In this document: in pieces, positions 50,415 to 61,184 of the stretch | Layout: every line of letters starts with the position of its first letter | How positions within the stretch are numbered: the stretch's first letter is position 1 | NCBI GenBank assembly: GCA_905250125.1 | Contig: CAJNOL010000852.1 | Location: forward strand, 1 to 64,000 | Direction: 5' to 3' | DNA from: Rotaria sordida | Taxonomy: Eukaryota > Rotifera > Eurotatoria > Philodinida > Philodinidae | DNA length: 64,000 nt | The notes under the pieces: generated by a model | The model's input: only the letters and a program-made list of their open reading frames with translations | Told to the model about the DNA's origin: nothing | The model's database searches: none | Translations under genes and position numbers: made by a program

Positions 50415-53400
50415 GCAGCAACCAGAAATTAAACGACCTAAATGGATGAATGATCAACAAGAAAAATCTGAAGAAGATGATGATGATGATAATAATAATT
50501 TACCACCAGCTGGTGAAGAACCACATGATTATGATTATATACCAAAAGGACAATATATGCCTAAACGTCCAAATTATCGTGGACGTGGTACATATTCAGG
50601 ACGACGTGGTACAGGTATGCGTGGACGACCACCTGGTTCACGTCGACAATGGCATGATGATGATGATGATGATGATTATGATCAATATGAAGAAATTAAT
50701 TCAAGATATGGACCACGAAAACAAACAACATATCGATCTACACGTAATAAAAAAACACACACACACAAACAAAAATATTATTCAAATAAATTTTTTGTGT
50801 TCTTATATTTTAGGACCTATGTATGATATGGGTGGTGGTGTTGATGATGATGATTATGATAGAAATCGTCGAATGAGTTTAACACAATCTTATCGTCGAA
50901 ATAATATTGTTCGTCCACCATTATCATCCATGAGTGGTCAACGTCGTATTGCAATTAATAATGGTAATCATCCAATATATAAAGTAAGAAATAAAATAAA
51001 AAAAAAACTATAAATTATTTACTTTTTCGAAAGAATATTCGTCTTTTTTTTTGACCAAAACATAGTCAAGATTGAGCTAATTATATAAAGTGATAGAGAC
51101 TAATCACAATGTACATTAAATAATAAAAAAACAAACGAAAGTTATCCTATCATTGATTCATACAGGGATAAATATACTTTGAGGCTTGCGTAAATTTTTT
51201 TTTTTGTTGAGAATTTTAAGTTGAGTAAAACTACTTCCCAGGTCAATCAATCCGACACGGATCCGATGGTATCTTATAGGATCCAACGAGTCCTACAAAA
51301 TCCGATCGGAATCCGGGTCACGATCCGACGAACAAATCCTAGTGTTGGAATCCGAGAGACATCCGATCGGATCCGACAGAGATCCGATCAAATTCAACAG
51401 TCGGATTCGATAGGAACTCCAGCAGTCGGATTCCGACGAGATTCCTATAGTATCCTATCGGATTCCGATCGGATTCCAATACTATGGATCCGTTAGTCGG
51501 ATCGTGACCCGGATCCAATAAAATCCTATAGGATCTGGATAGGATCCGATGGGATCCACTGTCGGATTGTTCGTCCTGGGTTGTACCGATAAGAAAATAA
51601 TGAAATAAAACTATTTCGTAAGCGCGTCAATTCAACTCTGCTCAAAGTATGTTTTCTATCATCACTGTTAGCAGAAACTATCCTGAACCATACACAGCAG
51701 GTTTTTCTGCTAAACTTTTTGTTTTTAAGACTCGAAAGCATTTCTATTGAAAATTAATGTTCTATTCGAAACTATATCGAATGATGGTATGGCATAAGAT
51801 ATTTTCTTGAGAAAAAATGTGGACTAGGGAACTATTCGAACTGATACTCATTGTTTGAGTTCACAAGAAGGTCTCAGTAAGACTAGAAAGATCCTAAATT
51901 GGTTCATGCCTATGAGCCTCTGGAGCCGAATTATGATCGTTTTCCTGAATTTTCGATCTTGCTTTAGATATCGATCGAAAAATCAAATAACAATATTTCG
52001 ACATGAAGTTTTGTGCATAGATAGATCTGATGATTCTGGGAATAATCTCAACATTTCTTTCAAGATATTCTCAGGATCATTGGACCTATTCATGAGTAAA
52101 TTTCATGTCGAGATACCGTTATTTGATTTTTCGGTAAATATCTAAAGCTGAATCGAAAATTCAGTAATATGATTATAACTCAACTCTAGAGTCTTTCGTG
52201 ACTAATATACAATCATTTCTGAGTAAAAGAAAACCATTTCCGAGAATGAAAGTTACATGTCTGTCTGCCATGCGAAAAAATTTAATGAAATTTTTCTTCA
52301 ATTACAATGCTATTTTTTTTTTTTTGGTTTTGTCGATATATGGTCAAAAAAAAAGAGATGAATATTCTTAAATAATTATCTGATAATATATGTGTGTGTG
52401 TGTTTTCTCAGCCATACAAATCATCGAGTTATCGTCCGACACCAGCTACATTGGGTTTATCGACGTCAAGTCGTCGTACGAGTAGTACTAGTCGAAGTCC
52501 TGTCAGTACAATCTCCAAATCTCATCATCATTTATCATCAACAATGTCCAAACATTATTCGGTGAGATTATTCAAAACACACACACACATATTTTTAAAT
52601 AATCTCATTTATCTTTATTTAAATAAATATTTCTTTTTTTTTTTTTTTCCTTTTTTTTCTAATGTTAGGATGATGATTATTATCATCAACAAACACGTCC
52701 GACAACAATAAATAATACAAAAATGAATGATACACAATTAAATGATGTTTCAAATCAATCACAAATATTTTTTGTTAATATGCCACAACAAGAACAAAAA
52801 AATCAACAACAACAAGTTCTCTCAGTTTTAACATCAGATCAACAACAACAGGTTCTTCCTGTAACTGTTGTACAACAAGGTAAAACGAAAAAAAAAAGTT
52901 TTTTTTTTTTCTGCCATCGTTTTATATTATAAAATTTTAATATATTTAATAGTTAAATTACCTGTTGATGCACCTAAACAAAAAAAAATTCTCCCTAAAC
53001 CATCATCAACAAATCAACAAATAAATACATCCAATGAACAATCTTCAATAAATAATAATAAACCATTTTCATGGTCACGTCCACCAGGTCGTCTACAATC
53101 AAATCATAATGAACAAATAATAAATAAAAATATTGGTTCAACATCGATTAATACAGATTTAGATACAATGGAAGCAGCACATGTTTTAGCTACAGCAGCC
53201 GATGTAACAATGGCTGCTGATGCACGTCGTAAAGCTCAACAACATGATGATGATATGACAATGATGGTTGATGAAACACCATCAAATATAGCTGGTGAAG
53301 AAACAATACAATGTGATGATAATACAATTAAAACAATTAATCAACAACAACAACAACTTGGAACAATAACAGCAAATATAATCGATGAAAATGGTGTTGA

Positions 53401-54117
53401 ACATACAGTTTTATTATCAACTGAAGAAGCACAACAATTACTTGGTTCACAAGGTGCTATTATTGTTGATAGTGGTAAATAAAAAAAAGCTTTTCTTTTG
53501 TTTTTTAAATAATCTATTTATTATTATAATTTTTTTCTCTCTCATAATAAAGATGGTCAACCAATATCAATTCAACAAGCACAACCTCAAACATTTGTTT
53601 CACCATTTGCACTTGATCAAGCTCAATTACAAGCATTACTTGTTCAAGCTGGTATTGATCCAAATACACCATTAACTATTGAACAAGTTGATCCAAATCA
53701 ACAACAACAAATAGCAACATTATGTACATCACCAGGTGGTACACAATATACTGTTTTTACACAAGGTTCAACACAACAACAATTTATTTTACAAACAACA
53801 AATGAACCAACATTATCTTCATTACCAATTCAAACACAAACAATAATACCAAAAGAAGATATATCAATATCACCACCAACAAAACGTCGTGCATTTGCTG
53901 TTAAATCAACAATTCGTTCAGAAACATTTGATGATTTAAATGAAAGACCACGACGTAAAATATTTGCAACAAAATCAACAATTCCATCAATGAGTAAGGA
54001 ATTTTTCTTTTGTTTTCATCATATTTAATTTTGTATTTTCTAGATGATGAAATTCATGATGATCAAGAAGGTTTTATTGGTACACGAGCATATCATCGAA
54101 ATCCAGGTCGAAAATAA
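49228..54117 (+). CDS. AT-hook, low-complexity nuclear protein (7 exons, 1027 aa)
   Basis: Exons: 49228-50743, 50814-50983, 52412-52561, 52669-52879, 52953-53474, 53553-53993, 54044-54117; frames agree across every junction and the sum is 3084 bases. I do not recognise an ortholog. AT-hook-like motifs: RSRGRPPKTPK (about 63-73), KKRGRKPKM (about 138-146) and RGRGTYSGRRGTGMRGRPPG (about 451-470), which also resembles an RGG/RG-rich RNA-binding tract. Polyglutamine runs lie at about 230-240 and 388-405, with acidic Asp runs near 476. The C-terminal half has more ordered-looking stretches: FSWSRPPGRLQ, AAHVLATAADVTMAADARRK, IIDENGVEHTVLLSTEEAQQ and ALLVQAGIDPNTPLTIEQVD, which could be conserved helices. 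The composition says nuclear, DNA- or chromatin-binding. The 1.4-kb second intron holds two repeat elements. Confidence 0.8.
51237..51580. mobile_element. GC-rich element made of GATCCGA-type words with terminal inverted repeats
   Basis: It lies in intron 2 of the AT-hook gene. It starts CCCAGGTCAATCAATCCGAC and ends with the inverse, about 18 of 21 bases matching. The interior is a dense, irregular array of GATCC, TCCGATCGGA, GGATCCGA and GGATTCCGA words in both orientations, so almost every part can pair with several others. GC content is far above the flanks. No coding potential. I know no named family of this build; it may be a MITE that has internalised a short-repeat satellite. Confidence 0.65.
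51942..52165. mobile_element. ~220-base inverted-repeat element in the same intron
   Basis: The left arm contains CTGAATTTTCGAT, CTTTAGATAT and CGAAAAATCAAATAAC; the right arm carries the inverse of all three in the correct order (GTTATTTGATTTTTCGG, ATATCTAAAGC, ATCGAAAATTCAG). The centre is at about 52048. Coding potential is nil: a small MITE-like hairpin. Confidence 0.7.
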
Positions 54118-56227
54118 TAAAAACAAACAAACAAACAAACAAAAAAAAAAAAAAAAGAATTTTCTTATGTATAAATTGTCTTGTCATTATTATTCGTTAT
54201 GTTTCTTCTTTTAGTTGTAAACTTTCTTTCTTCTTCATTTTTCTTCTATTTCGCTAAACTCTAAGAGGATGATGAGCGAAATAAATAACTAAACATTTTG
54301 TCTATTTTCATTTATTCTCTATGTATCTATTGTTTTTCTTGATATTAACCACTCTTCTCTCTATTCGTGCAAAAGTATGTATGCGTGTGTGTACAGCGCT
54401 ACTTTGTACAAAATATTGTATGAAGAAACTTTTCCCTATATAACACAACACAAAAAAAAAATATACATATATATATTCTGTATCTACATGTTTTCTTTTT
54501 CTTTAGCATGGCTCTACATTTTTGTTTTTTGCTTTTTAGTATATATCAATGATTTAATATAGGAATATTCAAGAAAAAGATGTGTATAATGAGATGAGAA
54601 TAAAAATTTTTTTTTTTCTTTTCTTTTTTTTTTCTTTTTGTCAATCATTAGAATGAATGAAAAGAAAAAAAAATTAATAATTATTCGATAATAAACAAAA
54701 GTTAGATAAGATTGATTGAATGGTAGTTTTCTATTTGGATATTTATTCTCGAGAATTGGTATAATTTATTTAGTAGAATTCAATAGAATAGATGGTGTGC
54801 CATAGAGAAAGGTCGACAACAAAAAAATCTGTTAGAATGTTAATATTTTGTCATGCAATAAAAAGATGTATCTTGCTAGTCGGAATCCTTCTAAAGTACT
54901 TTTCGACCATTTTTCTCTTCGACCTTTCTACGATCAATAGAATAGATTGTTGAAAATTTTTCAAATAAAAAATATAATAATAAATTTTGGGATTGTCAAC
55001 TATTTGTTTCTAAGAAAAATATATTAAAATTATAACTTTTGATTTCTATGTGAATTCCCGTCAATGTTTATTTTATTTTTAATTTTAATGAAGATTTAAA
55101 CATTTGTTTGTCAAGTTTTACAAGCAACTGATAAAGAAATCTCATCAAATGATATCCTATGTTTGAGCGCATATTTTTTTGCTCATAAGTAGGATTCATA
55201 ATGCGAATAAAAATTCTAAAATGCTTCGCACTATCAGGCCTTTCTTCTCACGTTATAATTATTTTATTCAGCTTTTCTTCTGAAAATTTTTTGTAATAAA
55301 AAATCTTCTAATACTTATTACATCCTACAAGTTTCAAACTCAAATGGATGCTTCTCGTCGAAGATAATGTATTTGCAAAAAATACATGACTTTCTCAAAA
55401 CAAAAAAAAACCTTTCAAAATAGCCTATTCCTTTTCTAGGCCTTCCATTTGAGCTAAAATCTTCAATATTATAAAATCTGTCATTGCAGAAAATTTCAGA
55501 CGAAAACTTCTTTATTGCAGCTGTCTTCATAACATCGTTCAATATGTTGAAAATTCAGTAAAATAATCATAAATCAAAAAGAATGACCTAATGAAGTACG
55601 AACTCTTTTAAGATTTTCATTTACGTGATGCGTTCTATTCATAAACAAAATATGAATTCAAACAGAATGTATCAATTCGAGAGAATCGTCGCCTCGGAAA
55701 TCTTTCGCTAAATCATATTATAAGATTCTTGAAAGATCTTATTGCCTTGTAAGATATCATTATAAGATTATAGGAAACCTTATACGATGCTAAGATCTCA
55801 CAAGGATTTTATAAGTCAATTTGATGTAAGGTTTCGTAGATCACGTGATTTCATGTAGTTTTTTTGACCTGAGTAATTTCTTTCTAAGAAGATTCTTATA
55901 GAATTTCATCGTTTTCTGTATGAAATAAAAGAAAAAAAAAACAACTACGTTGTTATCAATTTTCTGCATGATGATTTTCTTGCATAATCTTTGTGAATAT
56001 ATAACATCTTAATTACAACAAAAAGAAAAAACGAATGTATTCAAAATTAAAATAATCATTTTTATCTTCATACAAAACGATACTTGAAAAATTTTGATTT
56101 TTATAATATTTTTAATTAAATTTATTTTATCAAAAAAAAAAAAAAAAATTGAATATTTATTTTTTTTTGCTTTTTGTTTTTTAGATCAAATTAACAATCA
56201 AAAACTAGCGATATTATTACCCATCCA
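54118..56227. other. 2.1-kb intergenic DNA with short-repeat cluster
   Basis: It contains a GAAAGGTCGA inverted pair near 54808-54935 and, at about 55700-55860, a cluster of ATAAGAT/AAGATCTTA/CTTATA words in both orientations. A pyrimidine tract ending in AG at 56183-56184 (TTTTTTTTGCTTTTTGTTTTTTAG) is a splice acceptor for the next gene. No coding frame. Confidence 0.45.
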
Positions 56228-56377
56228 ATGACATTTTTTCGAACATTGATTACATTTTCCCTTGGTGTTTATAGTGGCATGTATATGAGTCAAAATTATG
56301 AAGTTCCAAAAGTTGAATCTCCTAAACAATTATATGAACGTTTAATGGAATATGTATCTTCATATAAGAAAAAATGA
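56228..56377 (+). CDS. STMP1: STMP1-like short transmembrane mitochondrial protein, 49 aa
   Basis: A micro-protein gene, found by reading after the acceptor at 56183-56184. It gives 49 residues: a hydrophobic N-terminal segment (MTFFRTLITFSLGVYSGMYM) followed by SQNYEVPK and a Lys-rich amphipathic tail. The order hydrophobic helix with GxxxGMY, then AQNYD/SQNYE-P, then charged tail matches the STMP1 (C7orf73) family of 47-residue inner-mitochondrial-membrane proteins, which support the respiratory chain. The length fits. It stands 200 bases before frataxin on the same strand, with no AATAAA between them. Confidence comes from the motif order; a search would settle it. Confidence 0.8.
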   Translation: MTFFRTLITFSLGVYSGMYMSQNYEVPKVESPKQLYERLMEYVSSYKKK

Positions 56378-56535
56378 TTAGAAAAATTAAAAAACTAAAT
56401 ACATAAAATCTATTTTTCTAATTGTGTTGTGAGTGTATGTGTGCACGTAATTAACTTTATTATTTGTCGTTCCTATCTTCTTACTTTTTATTGATACACA
56501 CCCATATATATATATATATCTATACATATGATTCC

Positions 56536-56537
56536 AG
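56536..56537 (+). promoter_or_regulatory. candidate (trans-)splice acceptor before frataxin
   Basis: ATTCCAG ending at 56537, 40 bases before the frataxin ATG, after a T/A-rich tract. It would allow a spliced leader to be joined to the second gene of a two-gene transcript, as is known from bdelloid trans-splicing. Only the AG and context are seen. Confidence 0.3.
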
Positions 56538-56577
56538 ATTTGTTTTTAAACAAAGAAAAAACAAACACCAAGAGATA

Positions 56578-57033
56578 ATGATAACGAGGTATTTCATACG
56601 AAATTTTTCATCAATAACTCCTTTATGTCATCAATTTATCATTCGTCAATTGTCATCATCTGATCATAATCTATCAACAGTTGAATATGAAAAAATAGCT
56701 AATGAAACATTAGAATCATTAACAGACGCTTTTGAAACTGTACTTGAAAAACATAAATTACCATCGGATGTATTTTATTCAGATGGTGTTTTAACTGTTG
56801 AACTTAATAAATATGGTACTTATGTTATTAATAAACAAACACCAAATAAACAAATATGGTTATCATCACCATTTAGTGGACCTAAACGTTATGATTTTAT
56901 AAATGAAACATGGATTTATAAACATGATGGAAAATCATTATATGGATTATTAAATAAAGAATTTTCAAATATATTTAAAAACGATAAAAATATTGATTTT
57001 GAGATATGTAGTTATGGAAAAAATTCACAATAA
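56578..57033 (+). CDS. FXN: frataxin, 151 aa
   Basis: Mitochondrial iron-binding protein that activates the cysteine desulfurase complex for iron-sulfur cluster assembly. Residues 1 to about 35 (MITRYFIRNFSSITPLCHQF, then IIRQLSS) are Arg/Ser-rich without acids, a typical matrix-targeting sequence. The frataxin fold follows: acidic helix EYEKIANETLESLTDAFE (about 45-62), DVFYSDGVLTVEL (about 73-85), GTYVINKQTPNKQIWLSSPF (the conserved NKQxPNKQIWLSSP sheet surface, about 88-107), SGPKRYD and the final helix with SLYGLLNKEFSNIF. All key surfaces are intact. It is a single exon; the ATG at 56578 is chosen because it begins the targeting sequence, while the longer frame upstream is low-complexity. 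AATAAA at 57043-57048 is a likely polyadenylation signal. Confidence 0.95.
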   Translation: MITRYFIRNFSSITPLCHQFIIRQLSSSDHNLSTVEYEKIANETLESLTDAFETVLEKHKLPSDVFYSDGVLTVELNKYGTYVINKQTPNKQIWLSSPFSGPKRYDFINETWIYKHDGKSLYGLLNKEFSNIFKNDKNIDFEICSYGKNSQ

Positions 57034-57539
57034 TAGAAAAAAAATAAAATTATTTCTATACTATTCTCTTCGGTATTTTTTTTTTATTCATTCATATTCA
57101 ATGATTGATTGTTGTCTATTGTTGAAAGTTGGAAGAGAAAAAAAATCTTGATTGAATTCTTCTATTTGACGACTCATCATTGAATATAGTAAGGATTTAT
57201 CTTTCTTATCCGTTCAACTATGAATATAGGATGATGTGCGAATATGTGAATAAACTCTCGGAAACAGACTATATTCTATCGAGTTTTTCTTCTTCTGCTT
57301 CTTCTTCTTTTTCTTCTTCTTCTCTATCGTATTTCCAAGCTTTCAACTCATTGTCTTTTGTCTAGTCGATCTCTGCAAACAAGTTCGAGAACATGAAACT
57401 TTATTACTATTGAAAAGATCTCGCTTTTCACAGATGCATACAAGAAGAAAATGTCATAATATGTGTATGTATGGTTTATTCTATAGGCACTATAACCAGT
57501 CCGAAACTTCTCTGAAGAGAAAATGAGTATGAACGCAAG

Positions 57540-57544
<5 letters not shown>

Positions 57545-57570
<26 letters not shown>
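57545..57570. repeat. (GA)n microsatellite
   Basis: About 13 AG units, downstream of frataxin. Confidence 0.95.
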
Positions 57571-57575
<5 letters not shown>

Positions 57576-57959
57576 CAGAAAACTGTCGAGTCGTTAATAG
57601 GTTTTCTCTTTTTCTCATTCTCTTACAGAATAAGTCACGATCGTAGCATTAGAAAGAAAAACCTATATGACGATAATGACAGTTAGCTAGCAAAAAGAAA
57701 CCGGTTGCTCTAACCCTTCAATATTCTCTTTTCTCTTCAGTATGTGTAAAAAAATAGAAAATAGAAGCAAACAACATGCATATATAGAAACGATGTAGGT
57801 CAAATGATCAAGGAATTGAATCATACTATAGAGAAAGGGGAAAAGCTCGCGATGAGAAATATACAGAAAATGAAAAAAGAGGAAATAAAAACCATTTGGT
57901 GTGGCAATCATAAGACGAAGTTAGCTTATTTCCAATTGCTGTCAGCATTAGACACGCAC

Positions 57960-57962
<3 letters not shown>

Positions 57963-57994
<32 letters not shown>
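57963..57994. repeat. (TA)n microsatellite
   Basis: About 16 perfect TA units. Confidence 0.95.
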
Positions 57995-57999
<5 letters not shown>

Positions 58000-59139
58000 T
58001 ATCTATGTACGAGACGTGACTTGTATATTCTACGAACAGGTAAAAAAACAAAAGAAAAGATCTTGCTCTATTGATGTTTATCTATTCTTATAAATCGATG
58101 AATAAATTTGCTACTTTGTTTTAAAAGAACTTCAGTGATGGTTGAGAATAAAAAGAGGAAATCTATAAGAAGAAGAAAAAGATGAAGATGAAAAAAAGAA
58201 AAAGACAGAAACATCGCCTCATGCTGTTATTGTTACTGTTGTTGATGTTATAGAATAATATTACTTCATTGCACACGGCAGTAAAGACAATTAGCTCCTC
58301 GATATTGGCCGGAACAGAGAAAAGGAAATTCTACTCCGACAAACATAAATATATAATACATGTATAGAGATAGATAGTTGATTTTACCATCTTCTCGTTT
58401 TAACTTATGCATATTAAGACAGATACACATTTCTGGAAAATGCGAATCACGAGTCTGTCATCACTCTTGTCGACAGTTGGTTACTGCATCATCTTCAAAA
58501 AAAAAACCGACAATATAGATAGATCGACGAATGGATGGATGAATTATTTGTGTGGGTGAGGACGTGTTATTTTGTACGATACGTTTTCTGTATTATATCA
58601 ATATGAAATGTTTTTTAGTATCTAGTCTAGAGAGAACATCTAAATGTCTCCAAGATTTCATAATCGATGTTGGTTGACTGCTTGTTTGAGTGAGATTGAC
58701 AATGGCACACACGGGACACAATATGACAGGATAGCAAATTGTGAAATGATAGAGAACACCGTCTAAACAATAGACATACCAATAGAAACGAAGAATGATT
58801 GTGGGTGTTAGTGTTGCGAAGAAAAGAATGCTATAAAAAAATAAAGGAAAACATACAAGCTGTCATTTTGTGGTTGAACGGTAAAGTATGCAAGTTAGCA
58901 TTTTATCATGTTAGAATTGAAAATTTATTTTTAGCATAATCAATAAAAAAGTTACCTAAATACAATTAATTATATATATAAACGAAAATCTAGAAAAAAA
59001 GATGTTCATATCAATAGATAAATTTTTTTATTGTTTTGTTTTTTTTTTTCCGTTTATATTTATTCTATAATTAGGAAGTAAAGAAATATAGAATTAATAA
59101 ATTTTTAATGTTTATTTTTATTAATTCTCTTTCGTTAAA

Positions 59140-59140
<1 letters not shown>

Positions 59141-59176
<36 letters not shown>
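59141..59176. repeat. (TA)n microsatellite
   Basis: About 18 perfect TA units. Confidence 0.95.
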
Positions 59177-59178
<2 letters not shown>

Positions 59179-61048
59179 CATCTATGCAAATATTTAAAAC
59201 AAAGATTGTACCAAAATATAGATTATGTCATGAAAATTACTTTTCGATGACTTTTATTGTTCGATTAAACGCGTACATTAGCCATGAGAATGAGAGAAAG
59301 CGTAATACTGTAGGCATTGCATGTGCGTACCCTGTCACTTTTTTTATTTCTTTATACAAGGTTGTCGACTTACACGATAGATGTATGAGTTGGTGTGAAT
59401 CGGAAATAGAACTTGTCATGCTGCTGATCATTCGTCCCCTTTTTTAGCTATTTTTGTTCTTTGTAATACATAAAACATGCTACTACTAGTATATAGTCTA
59501 ATTTTACTATTGCTTATGTTTTTGAAGAAAACAAGGCCATTTGATATAAGATAAAAGAGTCATTGATAAATATGTCTTATTTAGAAGAGAAAAGAAAATT
59601 TTTTTATTTCTTTTATTTCGATTATTAATTATTTTTTGAAAATTAAAAAAACAATAAAGATAATATTCATATATTAGTAAGAAAAAGATATGAATATATA
59701 TATATAATCATGTTTTTTGTTAAAATAGTTCTTTTTTGGTCAAAGAAAAAAGAATTTTTAAAGGAGCAAGTGACGTCTGTCTTTTCTTGGTGTTGTGTCT
59801 CGATTTCAGCTTCCGAACCATTGCGTTTTCTCTTGAGTAGAATTATCGTTCTCGTCGTCATTGTAGTTTTCCCTCTCTCTCTCTCTCTCCCTCTTACTCG
59901 CTTTCTGAAGAAAGACGGATGATGAGAGTGAACGAGGCACGAGCGCAGCGAGCATAATGGAGGAGAAGAAGAGAGACAGAGACAGAGACAGACCGAGGGG
60001 AACGCAACGTCGACGAGAGCGAACGAAGAACATGTCAAGGAGTTTGAAGGCTTGAGTGAGACGATGATGAAGGCAGCAGCAATGGTGAATGTGATGTTAG
60101 TCCCTAGAGAATATCCAATGATCGCACTGAGCTGTATTGCCTCTGCATGTATGTATCTATATCTTTTGTTTCGTCTATTATTGTTCTTATTGCTATTTTT
60201 TGTTATTCTCATATATCTTTATTTTAAAAGTATTTTAATATGTTTGCACCTATTCATAAACATTTATATGACCTTTGATATTCTATTATGATTCGATCAA
60301 CTGATGAGAATTTTCTGTTTATGTCCAGTTTGAAATGGCAACGAGAAAAGGAGGAGATAGAATGAGGAAAAGGAAATAGGCCCAATGTCTGAAATAGATT
60401 AATCATAGAGACAGAGCACCAGAACGATCGGGCTTTTATGTCGGGAGAAAGAACGCCGCGGTAGCCTTCTTGTCTCTCTGTCTCTCTCTCTATTTCTTTC
60501 TTTTCCATGCGATGACGCGAAATGTTCGTTCATCGTCGTGCTCCTTCTTGTAGCAGCCAGTCAGCAAAGCAGTGTGTTTGCTGATAGAAAGCAACATTAA
60601 CATCGACAGAAAAAAAAGCAAGAGAATGACAGAGAAAACGAGAAAAAAAAAGAAAAGAAAACCCGGTCGTCGTGGCAGCTAGGACCACTACATGGATAGA
60701 ATGGAAAAGAAAAGGATGCAGAGCCAAGAGAGCGCAAAAGAAATAATAATAGAGACGATAGCAGTAGAAGCAGTAACAGCGGTAGTGTTGGCTACAACAG
60801 AGAGAGAGAAAACGCGTTTCTGCAATTTGGCTCCCGTCGTGTGCAACGAAGACGACTATGTGTGCGTGTGTATGTGTAGTAATTGAAGCTTGACTTGATG
60901 GTGATCAAATACATACACTTAGAAGAGAAAAAAAAAGAGAGTTACACAGATCTTTCTACCAATGTTGTATTTAAAGTTTTTGTTTCATATTTTTTTTTTT
61001 TGTTTCTAATTTATTCTAGATAAGATATTCGGTTGGAAACAATAGGTT

Positions 61049-61070
61049 TATATATATATATATATATATA
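61049..61070. repeat. (TA)n microsatellite
   Basis: About 11 TA units, directly before the candidate 5' exon of the NALF gene. Confidence 0.9.
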
Positions 61071-61112
61071 AAAACAAAACGTTGAGCGGTTCGATGACAT
61101 CGGTGATTGCAG

Positions 61113-61184
61113 ATGGATGCTCAACAACAAGATATTCAACAACAACAACAACAATTACAAATTTTCACTACCAAACCGATAAAC
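61113..61184 (+). other. candidate 5' exon of the NALF gene (short upstream frame)
   Basis: ATGGATGCTCAACAACAAGA begins directly after a CAG acceptor and the segment ends in a GTAAAATA donor. It encodes MDAQQQDI plus a Q-run and FTTKPING. Joined to the acceptor at 62491-62492 it meets a stop within two codons, so it cannot be the N-terminus of the main protein by that junction. It could be an untranslated exon with an upstream frame, or belong to another isoform. Confidence 0.3.

Noticed and set aside
50450..51013. 187-codon frame overlapping the AT-hook gene
   Set aside because: Shifted reading of GAT and CAA repeats (runs of Met/Ile/Asn); the AT-hook frame with consistent splicing explains the region.
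59667..60212. 181-codon minus-strand open frame
   Set aside because: Composition follows the GA-rich island (Ser/Arg/Leu from TCTC and GAGA repeats); no domain, no conserved look, no splice context.
61113..61184. First coding exon joined to the NALF frame
   Set aside because: Joining to the acceptor at 62492 gives a stop within two codons, and other acceptors give the wrong frame; kept only as a candidate untranslated exon.
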